From positions 1 through 32,232 of the forward strand of contig JAEINW010000034.1 of the NCBI GenBank assembly GCA_016342715.1: a DNA stretch of 32,232 nucleotides. The letters are read 5' to 3'. The notes under the pieces are model-generated. The model did no database searches. It was not told the origin of the DNA and saw only the letters and a list, made by a program, of their open reading frames with translations. The stretch is from Salinivirgaceae bacterium. Its GTDB lineage: Bacteria; Bacteroidota; Bacteroidia; Bacteroidales; SZUA-534. Numbering within the stretch: position 1 is the stretch's first letter; every line of letters starts with the position of its first letter. Below are positions 8,073-17,255 of the stretch, piece by piece. Position numbers and translations under genes: made by a program.

Positions 8073-10667
8073 TTAATTTCTGAATTGTAAGTTTTTTGTA
8101 CTTATGTCAAGATCGATAACAATTTTATTTGATTGATCGACTTCTTCTGCAAGTATAGCTTTTGACAATTTATTCAATATGGTTTTTTGAATAAATCGTT
8201 TAATAGGTCGTGCTCCAAAACTAGGATCGTAACCATTTTCAGCTATCCAATTAATGGCAGGTTCAGTAACTTCAATATGAAGGTTCGATTTTTCTAGTCG
8301 TTTGCTTACTAACTTTAATTGAAGTCTTGCAATTTCTTTAATTTCTTTTTTAAATAAAGGAGTAAACATAATTACTTCATCAATTCTATTCAAAAATTCT
8401 GGTTTAATCGATTGTTTTAATAATTCATAAACTTTTTTGCTGGTATTTTCGAATAATTCTTCTTTGTTTTCCTCAGTAAAGCTTGCAAATTCGGTTTGAA
8501 TTAATTCCGAGCCTGTATTTGAAGTCATTATTATAATGGTGTTTTTGAAATTTACGGTTCGTCCTTTGTTATCGGTCAATCTGCCATCGTCAAGCACTTG
8601 CAATAAAATATTAAAAACATCAGGGTGTGCTTTTTCAATTTCATCCAAGAGAATTACTGAATAGGGTTTTCTTCGAACCGCTTCTGTTAGTTGACCACCT
8701 TCGTCATATCCCACATATCCTGGAGGTGCTCCAACAAGTCTTGATATCGAATGTCGTTCTTGATATTCCGACATATCTATTCTGGTTATTTGATTTTCAT
8801 CATCGAATAAAAACTCGGCTAAAGCTTTGGCAAGTTCTGTTTTACCTACGCCGGTCGATCCTAAAAATATAAATGAGCCGATGGGTTTGTTTTCATCTTG
8901 AAGGCCTGCTCTACTTCTCCTTACGGCATCGGCCACTGAATTAATTGCTTCGTTTTGTCCAACTACGCGTTTATGTAATTCTTCCTCCAAGTTGAGTAGT
9001 TTCTCTTTCTCCGTTTTAAGCATCTTTTTAACAGGAATTCGAGTCCATCTAGCAACAACTTCTGCAATATCTTCAGGTGTAACTTCCTCTCTAATAAGTG
9101 CATCATGCCCTTGCATTTTTGTAAGTTCAGCTTTTAATTTTTCGATGCTTGTTTCGGCTTCTTTAATTTTACCATATCTTAATTCAGCCACTTTTCCAAA
9201 ATCGCCTTCACGTTCTGCTTTGTCAGCTTCTTGCTTAAAATCTTCTTTGAGTTTTTTGTTCGCTTGTAACTCATCAATTACATGTTTTTCTGATTCCCAT
9301 TTTGCTCGCAACGATTTGTATTTGCTATTTAACTCAGCCAATTCTTTTTTTATTTGATCCAATTTTGATGAATTGCCTTCTCTTTTAATGGCTTCTCTCT
9401 CAATTTCTAATTGTTTAATATTTCTTGATAACTCATCAATTTCTTCTGGAACCGAATTCATCTCCAAACGCAGTTTCGATGCCGCTTCATCAATTAAATC
9501 GATAGCCTTGTCGGGTAAAAATCTATCTGAAATGTATCGTTGAGAAAGTTCAACAGCAGCTATCAATGAGTCATCTTGAATTCGTACTTTGTGGTGGTTT
9601 TCGTATCTTTCTTTTAATCCACGTAAGATAGAAATTGCACTTAGAGTATCAGGTTCACTAACCATAATTGTTTGAAATCTTCGTTCCAGAGCTTTATCTT
9701 TTTCAAAGTATTTTTGGTATTCATTTAATGTCGTTGCTCCAATTGCCCTAAGCTCTCCTCTAGCTAATGCAGGTTTAAGAATGTTCGCAGCATCCATAGC
9801 TCCTTCGCTTTTACCAGCACCAACTAAGGTGTGAATTTCATCAATAAATAATACAATTTCGCCTTCTGAATTTATAACTTCTTTTACAACTGCTTTTAAG
9901 CGTTCTTCAAATTCACCTTTGTATTTTGCCCCAGCAATTAAGGCTCCCATGTCTAAAGAATATATGGTTTTTGATTTTAAGTTTTCAGGAATATCTCCAT
10001 TTATTATTCTGTGTGCTATTCCTTCTACAATTGCAGTCTTACCTACACCGGGCTCTCCTATTACAATAGGGTTGTTTTTTGTTCTGCGACTAAGAATTTG
10101 AAGTATCCGCCTAATTTCATCATCGCGACCAATAACTGGATCTAGTTTCCCTTTGGATGCTTGCTGATTTAGATTAATTGCATATCTATCTAATGAGTTG
10201 TATCTATTTTCAGTCGATTCGCTATCAGTAGTTTGTCCTTTTGTTAATTCCTCAATTATTAATCGAAGAGATTTTGTGTTTATGCCCAAATCTTTTAGCA
10301 AATTTGAAATTTGATCATTGATTTTGGTAAAGCCAAGCCATAAATATTCAACAGGAACAAATTTATTTCCTTTTTTATTCGATTCATTTTGAGAACTAGT
10401 AATTACTGTGGAAGCATCATTCGATAGATAGGCTTGTCCTCCTTCAATTTTTGGATACGATTTTATTATTTGATCCAACAGAAGTTCTAAATCGTTCCTT
10501 TTTGCGGAATGTTTTTGCAAAATATATTGACAAATATTTTCTTCGACTTGTATTAAACCTTTTAGAAGGTGGCCGGTTTCAATGGCTTGATTGTTATTTA
10601 TATTCGCCAATTGAGCAGCTTTTTCAATGGCTTCTTGTCCTTTTATTGTGAAATTATTTAAATTCAT
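8073..10667 (-). CDS. clpB: ATP-dependent chaperone ClpB
   Basis: This is a cytoplasmic Hsp100 disaggregase that works with DnaK to resolubilise aggregated protein. The order of parts is an N-terminal Clp_N repeat domain (1-145), AAA+ module 1 with Walker A GEPGVGKT at 204-211 and Walker B LFIDEIHT, a long coiled-coil middle domain (about 405-525), AAA+ module 2 with Walker A GSTGVGKT and Walker [11 protein letters not shown], and a C-terminal D2-small domain. The middle domain separates ClpB from ClpA/C. The length of 864 aa is typical and all motifs are intact. The start at 10667 ([14 protein letters not shown]) fits the family. The twin palindromes at 10727 and 10757 are probably stress-response operators. 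The gene stands alone with its own terminator. Confidence 0.97.
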   Translation of the reverse strand: MNLNNFTIKGQEAIEKAAQLANINNNQAIETGHLLKGLIQVEENICQYILQKHSAKRNDLELLLDQIIKSYPKIEGGQAYLSNDASTVITSSQNESNKKGNKFVPVEYLWLGFTKINDQISNLLKDLGINTKSLRLIIEELTKGQTTDSESTENRYNSLDRYAINLNQQASKGKLDPVIGRDDEIRRILQILSRRTKNNPIVIGEPGVGKTAIVEGIAHRIINGDIPENLKSKTIYSLDMGALIAGAKYKGEFEERLKAVVKEVINSEGEIVLFIDEIHTLVGAGKSEGAMDAANILKPALARGELRAIGATTLNEYQKYFEKDKALERRFQTIMVSEPDTLSAISILRGLKERYENHHKVRIQDDSLIAAVELSQRYISDRFLPDKAIDLIDEAASKLRLEMNSVPEEIDELSRNIKQLEIEREAIKREGNSSKLDQIKKELAELNSKYKSLRAKWESEKHVIDELQANKKLKEDFKQEADKAEREGDFGKVAELRYGKIKEAETSIEKLKAELTKMQGHDALIREEVTPEDIAEVVARWTRIPVKKMLKTEKEKLLNLEEELHKRVVGQNEAINSVADAVRRSRAGLQDENKPIGSFIFLGSTGVGKTELAKALAEFLFDDENQITRIDMSEYQERHSISRLVGAPPGYVGYDEGGQLTEAVRRKPYSVILLDEIEKAHPDVFNILLQVLDDGRLTDNKGRTVNFKNTIIIMTSNTGSELIQTEFASFTEENKEELFENTSKKVYELLKQSIKPEFLNRIDEVIMFTPLFKKEIKEIARLQLKLVSKRLEKSNLHIEVTEPAINWIAENGYDPSFGARPIKRFIQKTILNKLSKAILAEEVDQSNKIVIDLDISTKNLQFRN

Positions 10668-10726
10668 TTGAATAACTATTTAGGTTTTCTTCTTATTATG
10701 CAAAATGCAATCCAAACGCTTAACCG

Positions 10727-10769
10727 TGTCAAAACGACACAGTTAGTGCGTGTTTTTGCCAAAACGACA
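10727..10769 (-). promoter_or_regulatory. Twin operator-like repeats upstream of clpB
   Basis: Read on the clpB strand, TGTCGTTTTGACA (10727-10739) is a TGTC-N5-GACA palindrome, and TGTCGTTTTGGCA (10757-10769) differs by one base. The two are exactly 30 bp apart, about three helical turns, and lie 60 and 90 bp upstream of the start codon. The location suggests a heat-shock or protein-quality regulator site. Which regulator binds is not known from the sequence. Confidence 0.5.
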
Positions 10770-10888
10770 CAAAAATGATGAATAAATAAAATTAGGAGCT
10801 TAAATAATATGTTTTGTAAGCGAAAAGTTCATTTTTTGTGATAAAAGGAAAACCTATGAGAGCGATTAACGTAAAAAAACGATATATA

Positions 10889-10921
10889 ATTGTAGATATA
10901 GATAAAAAAAAAATATATTTG
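10889..10921 (+). promoter_or_regulatory. Probable promoter of the M23 peptidase gene
   Basis: TATATTTG (10914-10921) is a perfect -7 box (TAnnTTTG). ATTG (10889-10892) lies 21 bp upstream, as expected for the -33 element of Bacteroidota primary-sigma promoters. Transcription would begin near 10928, leaving a leader of about 14 nt before the ATG at 10942. Confidence 0.55.
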
Positions 10922-10941
10922 CATGAACGAATGACTTAATA

Positions 10942-11901
10942 ATGAAACAAAATTATTTGCTTGACGCAGAAAATCTAGTTTTCCAAAAGGATCAAAATTC
11001 ATTTAAGAGTAAGGTTAAAAGGGCACTTAGGTATTTTTATATGGGTGGTTTTTTAGCATTTATTTTTTGGATAATTCTTTTTTCTGGGTTAATTAATTCT
11101 CCTAAGAGTATTATTATGCATAATACGAATAATGAGTTGGTTGCTCAGTTAAGCAATGTTAATTCAAAGTTCGATTCTATATCTAATCTATTATCACATG
11201 TTCAGCATAAAGATGATAATTTGTATAGGGTAGTGTCTGAAATTGATCCTATATCTCCATCAGAAAGACAAGCCGGTTTTGGGGGTACTGATAAATACAA
11301 AAATTTACAAGGTTTTTCAAATAGCGAAATTTTAATAGAATCTGCAAAAAAGAGTGATATTTTAAAAAATCAACTTAAGGTTCAATATGAGTCATATAGT
11401 ACTGTTTATAGTTGTGTTCGTTTAAAAAATGATAGTTTATTATCAATTCCAGCCATTTCACCAATTGCTCCTATCGATTTTTATAGAATTTCAGATAAAT
11501 TTGGAATGAGAGTTCATCCAATTACGAGAAAAATTCATAAGCATACTGGCATAGATATGGCTGCTAATATTGGAAAGCCAATTCATTCAGTTGGGAAGGG
11601 TAAAGTTATAAATGTTAGAAAATCGAAATATGGTTATGGTAATAATGTTATTATCGACCATGGCTTTGGATTTAAAACACTATATGCACACATGAATACT
11701 ATTTATGTTAAGAAAGGTGATCAAGTATTAAGAGGAGAACAAATTGGGACTGTAGGAAATACAGGTTCTTCAACTGGTCCTCACCTACACTATGAAGTTA
11801 TCTATAAGCATCATAAAATAAATCCTGAAACTTATTTTATTGAGGATTTAACAAATAGAGAGTACCTGAATATGGTAAACGCATTTGCTTCAAGCAACTA
11901 A
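10942..11901 (+). CDS. Membrane-anchored M23 family metallopeptidase
   Basis: This is a LytM-type zinc endopeptidase likely to cut peptidoglycan cross-bridges in the periplasm during growth or division. A cytoplasmic N-terminus is followed by one transmembrane helix (about 34-51), a helical linker (about 65-165) and the M23 domain (about 180-300). Zinc ligands H201 and D205 (HTGID) and H283 (HLHYE), and the catalytic H250 (YAHM), are all present, so the enzyme should be active rather than an EnvC/NlpD-like activator. The length (319 aa) is normal for single-TM Bacteroidota M23 proteins. The promoter at 10889-10921 supports the start. The 3' end overlaps the convergent MATE gene by 4 bp. The substrate is inferred from the family. 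Confidence 0.9.
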   Translation: MKQNYLLDAENLVFQKDQNSFKSKVKRALRYFYMGGFLAFIFWIILFSGLINSPKSIIMHNTNNELVAQLSNVNSKFDSISNLLSHVQHKDDNLYRVVSEIDPISPSERQAGFGGTDKYKNLQGFSNSEILIESAKKSDILKNQLKVQYESYSTVYSCVRLKNDSLLSIPAISPIAPIDFYRISDKFGMRVHPITRKIHKHTGIDMAANIGKPIHSVGKGKVINVRKSKYGYGNNVIIDHGFGFKTLYAHMNTIYVKKGDQVLRGEQIGTVGNTGSSTGPHLHYEVIYKHHKINPETYFIEDLTNREYLNMVNAFASSN

Positions 11902-13235
11902 ATTTTTTTGTTTTTCCAATTGCCATATTTTAAGTACAAAAGGCTAAAAGTTCCTAATAACATTCCATAAACAATTTCCATTATCCAAACATGTTGTATT
12001 AAAGCATTTGGTTTTTTTGAAATATAGAAAACTCCCAACATATAAATTGTAATTATTGTGATTTCAAGAAAAAGAGATGTTATTGTATTTCCTGTTCCTG
12101 AAACTGCTTGATACATTATAAAACCAAATCCTAAGGTATATGCGGCCACCATTACAACATAAAACACAGGTAATGTTGCATTAATTATATCTGGTATATT
12201 TGTAAAAAATCCTATAATTTGGATTGGGAAAATTAAACAAATAGTGGTTAATGAAAATATTCCAATTCCGCTTAATAAAAGCGTTTTTTTAATTATTTCT
12301 GGTACATATTTAGTTTCATTTCTTCCCATTGAATAGCTTACTAAGGTGTTTGTTGCGGAAGCAAATCCCATAATTGGAAGAATCATAATAATATATATGC
12401 TTCGAATAATATTTGAAACAGCTAAGGGTATTTCACCCATTTTTTCAACAAAAATAAAAAACAGAAACCATGCTGAAAAGGAAATGAAATTTTGCAGAGT
12501 AGTAGGGGAGGCAATGACGAAAATTTTCTTTAACAATGATTTGTCAAACTTCTCTCTTTTAAAGAGATTGAATTTTTTAACTTTTTTATTCAATAGGGTA
12601 TAAACAAAGAAAAATATAAGAGCGCAATATTCAGCTATAACAGAAGCAATGGCAGCTCCTTTTATTAGTAATTCTGGAAAATTCCCTATTCCAAAGATCA
12701 ATAAATAGTCAAAAGTAACATTAACTAATGCCATTAGTATGGTGGTATATCCAATTATTTTAGTATTAGATGTACCTATATAAAAGGCTCTAAAGGTAAT
12801 GTTGATAAAGGCGGCAAATAATCCCCAAATACGTATGTTTAAAAAATCCTGACTTTGTGATTTTATAGCTTCTGATGAAATCATAAAATCGAGAAAATAG
12901 GGGTTAAAAGCCTTTACTATACCAACAACAACAATAGCTAATATAATTAACACAACAAATGAATGCAGAAGTGTTTTGTTAATACTTTCAATGTTGTTTT
13001 CGCCAAATCTTCGGGCAATTATTATTTGTACGCCAAGACCAAATCCCCAGCCTAACATTACAATAGCCAAATAAAATATACTACCAATGGCTACGGCTCC
13101 AAGTTCTGTTTCACCCAATCGGCCCACAAATGCCGTATCAACTATAGTTATTAAATCTTGAGCAATACTTCCAAGGATTATCGGAAAAGCTATTTTCCAG
13201 ATGTTTTTAAAGGAATATGTTTTAGCTGTGTTCAT
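11898..13235 (-). CDS. MATE family efflux transporter
   Basis: This is an inner-membrane antiporter of the MATE (NorM/DinF) family that exports cationic drugs or metabolites using a Na+ or H+ gradient. About twelve hydrophobic helices are arranged as two homologous halves. The N-terminal signature IAFPIILGSIAQDLITIVDT, followed by AFVGRLGETELGAVAIGS, is characteristic. The length of 445 aa is standard. It lies downstream of the S9 peptidase on the same strand but a strong hairpin (13249-13281) separates them, so it is probably transcribed separately. The substrate cannot be predicted. Confidence 0.93.
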   Translation of the reverse strand: MNTAKTYSFKNIWKIAFPIILGSIAQDLITIVDTAFVGRLGETELGAVAIGSIFYLAIVMLGWGFGLGVQIIIARRFGENNIESINKTLLHSFVVLIILAIVVVGIVKAFNPYFLDFMISSEAIKSQSQDFLNIRIWGLFAAFINITFRAFYIGTSNTKIIGYTTILMALVNVTFDYLLIFGIGNFPELLIKGAAIASVIAEYCALIFFFVYTLLNKKVKKFNLFKREKFDKSLLKKIFVIASPTTLQNFISFSAWFLFFIFVEKMGEIPLAVSNIIRSIYIIMILPIMGFASATNTLVSYSMGRNETKYVPEIIKKTLLLSGIGIFSLTTICLIFPIQIIGFFTNIPDIINATLPVFYVVMVAAYTLGFGFIMYQAVSGTGNTITSLFLEITIITIYMLGVFYISKKPNALIQHVWIMEIVYGMLLGTFSLLYLKYGNWKNKKI

Positions 13236-13248
13236 TATTTATAAAAGT

Positions 13249-13281
13249 AAAAGCTGTAAAACGAAAAGAATTACAGCTTTT
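13249..13281 (-). terminator. Intrinsic terminator of the S9 peptidase gene
   Basis: AAAAGCTGTAA (13249-13259) pairs perfectly with TTACAGCTTTT (13271-13281) around an 11-nt loop. It lies 17 bp after the S9 peptidase stop codon on the minus strand and 14 bp before the MATE start codon. Confidence 0.75.
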
Positions 13282-13298
13282 GAGATATGTTTATTAAT

Positions 13299-15437
13299 TT
13301 ATTTTAAATAATCAATATAGTAATTAGATATTTTATCCATTAAGTGGATTCTATCGTAACCACGAACATTGTGCTCTGCTCTAGGATAAACAAAATAGTC
13401 AACAGGAACTCTGTTTTTTATGCATTCACGAACAAATGATTGACTGTGCTGCCAAACAACCGTATTATCAATGGCACCTTGAATTATTAAGAGTTTGCCC
13501 TTTAAATCACGAGCTCTTGGTAGGAGTGATGTGTATTGATAACCCTCTGGATTTTGCTCAGGTGTATCCATGTATCTTTCACCATACATAATTTCATAAT
13601 ATTTCCAGTCAATTACAGGACCTCCAGCTGTTCCAACTTTAAAAGTCTCAGGGTAATTTATCATAAGTGAGATTGTCATAAAACCACCATAGCTCCATCC
13701 ACTAACCCCGATTTTATCCATAGCGACAAAACCTAAACCTTCAAGTAATTTAACTCCTTCCATTTGGTCTTTCATTTCATTAACACCACATTGGCGATGA
13801 ATTACATTTTCAAATTCAAGGCCTCTGTTTGCCGAACCACGATTATCTACAGTAAGCATAACATAACCTTTTTGAGCCATATAATAATTCCACATACGCG
13901 CTCCACCGAGCCATTGGTCATTAATTAGTTGTGCGTGTGGTCCACCGTAAACGTAAATAATTGCAGGGTACTTTTTAGTTGAATCAAAATCAATAGGTTT
14001 AATTAATCGATAATATAAATCAGTAACACCATCGGCTGCTTTTATGGTGCCAATTTCCATTTTAGGCATATTGTATTCGCTTAATGGATTAGTAGCCTTT
14101 AAAATGGATCTAACAATGTCTCCTTTTGTTGAAACTAGTTGAATTACATTAGGTGTTTCTGTATTTGAATATTTGTCGATAAAATATTTTCCATTTTTAT
14201 TTAATGTAATGTTATGCGTTCCTTTTTCAGTAGTTAGTTTCTCAATCTTTCCTGATTTTAAAGCAACTTTATAAAAATGTAATTCAATGGGGCTTTCAGC
14301 GGTTGATGTATAATACATATATTTTGAATCAACGTTTAAAATGTCAATTATCTCCCATTCTCCTTTGGTTAACTGTTTAACTAATTCTCCAGAAGTTTTA
14401 TAAATGTAGGCGTGATTGAAACCATCGTTTCTAGTTTGATAAATAAATTGATCTTCATTTGATGGTAAGAAAATTAGTTTGTGTTGAGGTTCTACATATT
14501 TGTCATTTTTTTCTTCAAACAGGGTTTTTATTAGTTTGCCACTTAAATCATAAGAATTAAGTTTCATATGATTTTGGTCGCGATTTAATACCTGAATGTA
14601 TATGGATTCCTCATTAGGAGCCCATGTTATATTTGTTAAGTATTTTTCTGAAATAGTATCTTCCTTTTCAATGAAAGTAGTTGATTGAGTTTTTAGGTTA
14701 AAAACACCAAGACTAACATGTTCGCTGCTCATTCCTGCCATTGGATACTTGATATTGGCAAGTTCAGCTTCTCTGGCAGTTATATCAACCAGTGGGTAAT
14801 CTTTTACTTTCGATTCGTCTTTGCGATAAAAAGCAAGGTAATTACCTTTTGGCGACCAAAAAATTCCACCATCAATTCCAAATTCATTTCTACTTACCGA
14901 TGTTCCATTAACAATGTTTTCATCTTCATCGTTGCTTACTTGAATAGCTTTATTGTCAGTTCCTATTACAAATAAATTATTCTTAATGGTGTAGGCAATC
15001 ATTACTTTCTCCACAAAAACATTTATGTTTTCAGCATTTTCAGGAATTGAAATAAAATTCAATACTTTATTTTTATTTAATGAATAATAAACCCAGGTGT
15101 TGTTGTATTGAAAATCAAATTCTTCATTATTAGCCCAAGTAATGTTTGGCATATGTTTTATCGAATCTAAGTTTGTTTTTACAAGAGCTGCATTTAATTC
15201 GTCTAAATTTAATATTACTGACGAATCACTGGAGTTAACCGATTGCCCATAAATAGTTGCCTGATCTTTAAATGTTAAGGTATTGGATTCGCCTTTCCAG
15301 TTTATATTCCAAATTGTTTTTGGATAAAGTTCACGCCATTGACCAATTACAGCTTCCTCAATAGTGAATAGCTTATCTTGTCCAATTAAAACAGTACTGA
15401 TGATTGCAATTAAAAATAAAAATGTAAGTCGTTTCAT
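13299..15437 (-). CDS. Dipeptidyl peptidase IV-type S9 prolyl oligopeptidase
   Basis: This is a secreted or periplasmic serine peptidase likely to remove N-terminal dipeptides after proline. A signal peptide begins at MKRLTFLFLIA; a beta-propeller DPPIV_N domain (about 60-420) is followed by an alpha/beta-hydrolase domain (about 475-712). The triad is visible as S582 in GWSYGG, D657 in QGAIDN and H689 in AEHNVRG. The frame is open 14 codons further upstream (ATG at 15479), but this would bury the signal peptide, and the -7 box at 15464-15471 lies inside that extension. The ATG at 15437 (712 aa) is therefore chosen. All catalytic residues are intact. Exact specificity (DPP IV against other S9B enzymes) is inferred. 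Confidence 0.92.
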   Translation of the reverse strand: MKRLTFLFLIAIISTVLIGQDKLFTIEEAVIGQWRELYPKTIWNINWKGESNTLTFKDQATIYGQSVNSSDSSVILNLDELNAALVKTNLDSIKHMPNITWANNEEFDFQYNNTWVYYSLNKNKVLNFISIPENAENINVFVEKVMIAYTIKNNLFVIGTDNKAIQVSNDEDENIVNGTSVSRNEFGIDGGIFWSPKGNYLAFYRKDESKVKDYPLVDITAREAELANIKYPMAGMSSEHVSLGVFNLKTQSTTFIEKEDTISEKYLTNITWAPNEESIYIQVLNRDQNHMKLNSYDLSGKLIKTLFEEKNDKYVEPQHKLIFLPSNEDQFIYQTRNDGFNHAYIYKTSGELVKQLTKGEWEIIDILNVDSKYMYYTSTAESPIELHFYKVALKSGKIEKLTTEKGTHNITLNKNGKYFIDKYSNTETPNVIQLVSTKGDIVRSILKATNPLSEYNMPKMEIGTIKAADGVTDLYYRLIKPIDFDSTKKYPAIIYVYGGPHAQLINDQWLGGARMWNYYMAQKGYVMLTVDNRGSANRGLEFENVIHRQCGVNEMKDQMEGVKLLEGLGFVAMDKIGVSGWSYGGFMTISLMINYPETFKVGTAGGPVIDWKYYEIMYGERYMDTPEQNPEGYQYTSLLPRARDLKGKLLIIQGAIDNTVVWQHSQSFVRECIKNRVPVDYFVYPRAEHNVRGYDRIHLMDKISNYYIDYLK

Positions 15438-15463
15438 AATTTGTGTTTTATCAAAATTTGCCT

Positions 15464-15471
15464 CAAATATA
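15464..15471 (-). promoter_or_regulatory. Probable -7 box of the S9 peptidase gene
   Basis: On the minus strand this reads TATATTTG, a perfect TAnnTTTG box, 27 bp upstream of the ATG at 15437. Transcription would begin near 15457, downstream of the alternative ATG at 15479, which argues for the shorter protein. No convincing -33 element is seen. Confidence 0.5.
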
Positions 15472-15533
15472 CAATTCATAGAATTATTTATTTGCTATAA
15501 ATATCATATTTTGAAATGTTTTTAAAATTGAAT

Positions 15534-15619
15534 CCCACAATGTGGGTTCATATTCCCCGCAGCTTGCTGCGAGAAAACAAAAGTTTTACTATTTTGAGGC
15601 CTCGTCTGTTTGCAGCAAG
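15534..15619. repeat. Cluster of REP-like palindromes in a 477-bp gene-free region
   Basis: CCCACAATGTGGG (15534-15546) and CGCAGCTTGCTGCG (15558-15571) are near-perfect palindromes, and GCAGCAAG (15612-15619) repeats one arm of the second in inverse. They are GC-rich islands in AT-rich DNA and look like degenerate REP elements of the type moved by RAYT-like transposases. A perfect 12-bp palindrome TCAAAGCTTTGA also lies at 15834-15845. Nothing else recognisable was seen in 15438-15914 apart from the promoter box at 15464. Confidence 0.45.
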
Positions 15620-15914
15620 GTAGTTCATTTTCAACATGTGCAAAAAGCTAATTATTAAAGGGTTATTTGTAATGGTTTAAATATTTATTCATTTTTTAGC
15701 AAAATGTGACTTCAATTCATGCCTGATTATTGCTTACAAAAACAATTTTATAGTAGAATTAAAATATCATGTTAAAAAATGAGACTGTTATTTAATTAGA
15801 ATTAAATTGTAAGCTTATTGAAGCCTTGATGGTTCAAAGCTTTGAGAATTCATAATTTTTTCATTACTTGCATATAAATATGTTAGCAACCTTATAACCT
15901 GTTGTATGATTATC

Positions 15915-16802
15915 ATGAAAAGGTATTTTGTTTTATTTGGCTGTTTCGTTCTACTTGCAACATCTTGCAAGAATGACAAAAAGGGAACAGTGAATGTTGA
16001 AAAAGCTTTAGAAGTTGAATTAGACACCACCAGTAAAGTCATTAAGTTTGAGAATTCTTTATTTAGTATTCCATCTCCTTATCAATTATCGATATTAATT
16101 AAGGAGATTGGAGCTAATTATAATTCAGAATTATTGAATCCATCGGATAACTTTAAGCAGTATACCAGTTTGTTTAAAAAATCGATAAATCTGGGTATTT
16201 ATGGAGCCGACTTGGCGTATTTAAATATTTATGAGCAATCGCCCTCTGCAATTACTTATTTTTCAGTTATAAAAATTTTAGCGCAAGACTTAGGTTTAAG
16301 TGCAGCTTTCAGTCCTAAAATATTCAGTAGAATTGAAAACAATATCGATAATCAAGATTCTCTATTGTTTATCATGTCAAACACTTATCGTGATGTCGAT
16401 TTCTTTCTTAAAGAAAATCAAAGACAACGAGAAGGTACACTGGTTTTAGCTGGAGGTTGGATTGAGGCAATGCATATTCTTACAAAATTGGCTATCGAAA
16501 CAAAAAGCGAACAGCTTATTCAACGAGTAGGTGAAAATAAGCAGCCTCTGGAAAACCTAATTAAAATTTTGCAACCTTATTATAATGAATCAGAGGATAT
16601 TGAGAAATTGATTGAAGACTTAATTGATTTGTCATATGAATTTGATGCGGTTGAAACAGCATATAAGTATGTAGAGCCTACAACTGAACCCGAAAATAAA
16701 ATAACTAGGGTACATTCAGAAACCAAAATTGTAATTACAGAAAGTGTATTAAAAGTGATTGATTCAAAAATTGAAGAAATTAGAAACTTGCTAATCAAAT
16801 AA
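15915..16802 (+). CDS. Lipoprotein of unknown function, first gene of ABC transporter operon
   Basis: Not assigned to a named family. The N-terminus MKRYFVLFGCFVLLATSC is a lipoprotein signal peptide, with cleavage before the Cys of LLATSC and lysine and aspartate residues after it. The mature part (about 275 aa) looks mainly alpha-helical, with the segment SINLGIYGADLAYLNIYEQ near residues 90-110. No catalytic motif or transmembrane helix follows the signal. An ATG at 15906 is also in frame; the ATG at 15915 gives the cleaner signal peptide. The stop is 4 bp before the next gene, and the ABC transporter gene follows on the same strand, so it is probably an envelope partner of that transporter. 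Function unknown. Confidence 0.75.
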   Translation: MKRYFVLFGCFVLLATSCKNDKKGTVNVEKALEVELDTTSKVIKFENSLFSIPSPYQLSILIKEIGANYNSELLNPSDNFKQYTSLFKKSINLGIYGADLAYLNIYEQSPSAITYFSVIKILAQDLGLSAAFSPKIFSRIENNIDNQDSLLFIMSNTYRDVDFFLKENQRQREGTLVLAGGWIEAMHILTKLAIETKSEQLIQRVGENKQPLENLIKILQPYYNESEDIEKLIEDLIDLSYEFDAVETAYKYVEPTTEPENKITRVHSETKIVITESVLKVIDSKIEEIRNLLIK

Positions 16803-16806
16803 TAAT

Positions 16807-17229
16807 ATGAAAATGAAAAAATTAGCACTAATCTCTATATTAGTTGTCTTTGCTTTTTCGAGCAAAATATTTGCCCAGTTAGATTCTACCTTAAATTTAT
16901 GTCAATCGCACATGAATTTACCTTATATATCCGATGGGCAGTCGTATACTGCTCTTTTAAATGGAGATGAAGTTGCTGAGTTTTATGCAACATTTTATGG
17001 AGAGAGTACCTACAGAATTGTTGGTTATAGTGGATCTAATGAGGGGAACTTGATTTTTTCAGTGTATGATCAAGAACGGAATTTATTGTTTACAAACAAC
17101 GACTATCAAAACATTCCATTTTGGGATTTTGAATTTGATTATACAATGGATTGTATTATAGAAGCTAAACTCGATGCAAAAAATTTAACCTCTGGTATTG
17201 CTGTATTGCTTATTGGATTTCAACAATAA
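16807..17229 (+). CDS. Small secreted protein of unknown function
   Basis: This encodes 140 aa starting with a Sec signal peptide (MKMKKLALISILVVFAFSSK, likely cut after IFAQ at residue 24). The mature protein of about 115 residues is predicted to be beta-rich and acidic, with two cysteines and no transmembrane helix. It starts 4 bp after the lipoprotein gene and ends 26 bp before the ABC transporter gene, so it is the middle gene of a probable three-gene operon. It could be a periplasmic subunit or a substrate of the transporter. No known family was recognised. Confidence 0.7.
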   Translation: MKMKKLALISILVVFAFSSKIFAQLDSTLNLCQSHMNLPYISDGQSYTALLNGDEVAEFYATFYGESTYRIVGYSGSNEGNLIFSVYDQERNLLFTNNDYQNIPFWDFEFDYTMDCIIEAKLDAKNLTSGIAVLLIGFQQ

Positions 17230-17255
17230 TCTGTTTTTAACAAATTAATTGATCC

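Noticed and set aside
8407-8416. AATCGATTGT within clpB as a LacI operator
   Set aside because: A short coding match without the flanking palindrome bases, far from the regulon.
15438-15479. Upstream ATG adding 14 residues to the S9 peptidase
   Set aside because: It would bury the signal peptide and the extension contains the -7 promoter box.
15719-15775. 18-codon ORF (MPDYCLQ...) in the gene-free region
   Set aside because: Very short, with no promoter, conserved feature or signal.
15815-16042. Minus-strand ORF of 75 codons
   Set aside because: It overlaps the lipoprotein gene start antisense, and shows no domain or signal; judged a chance frame.
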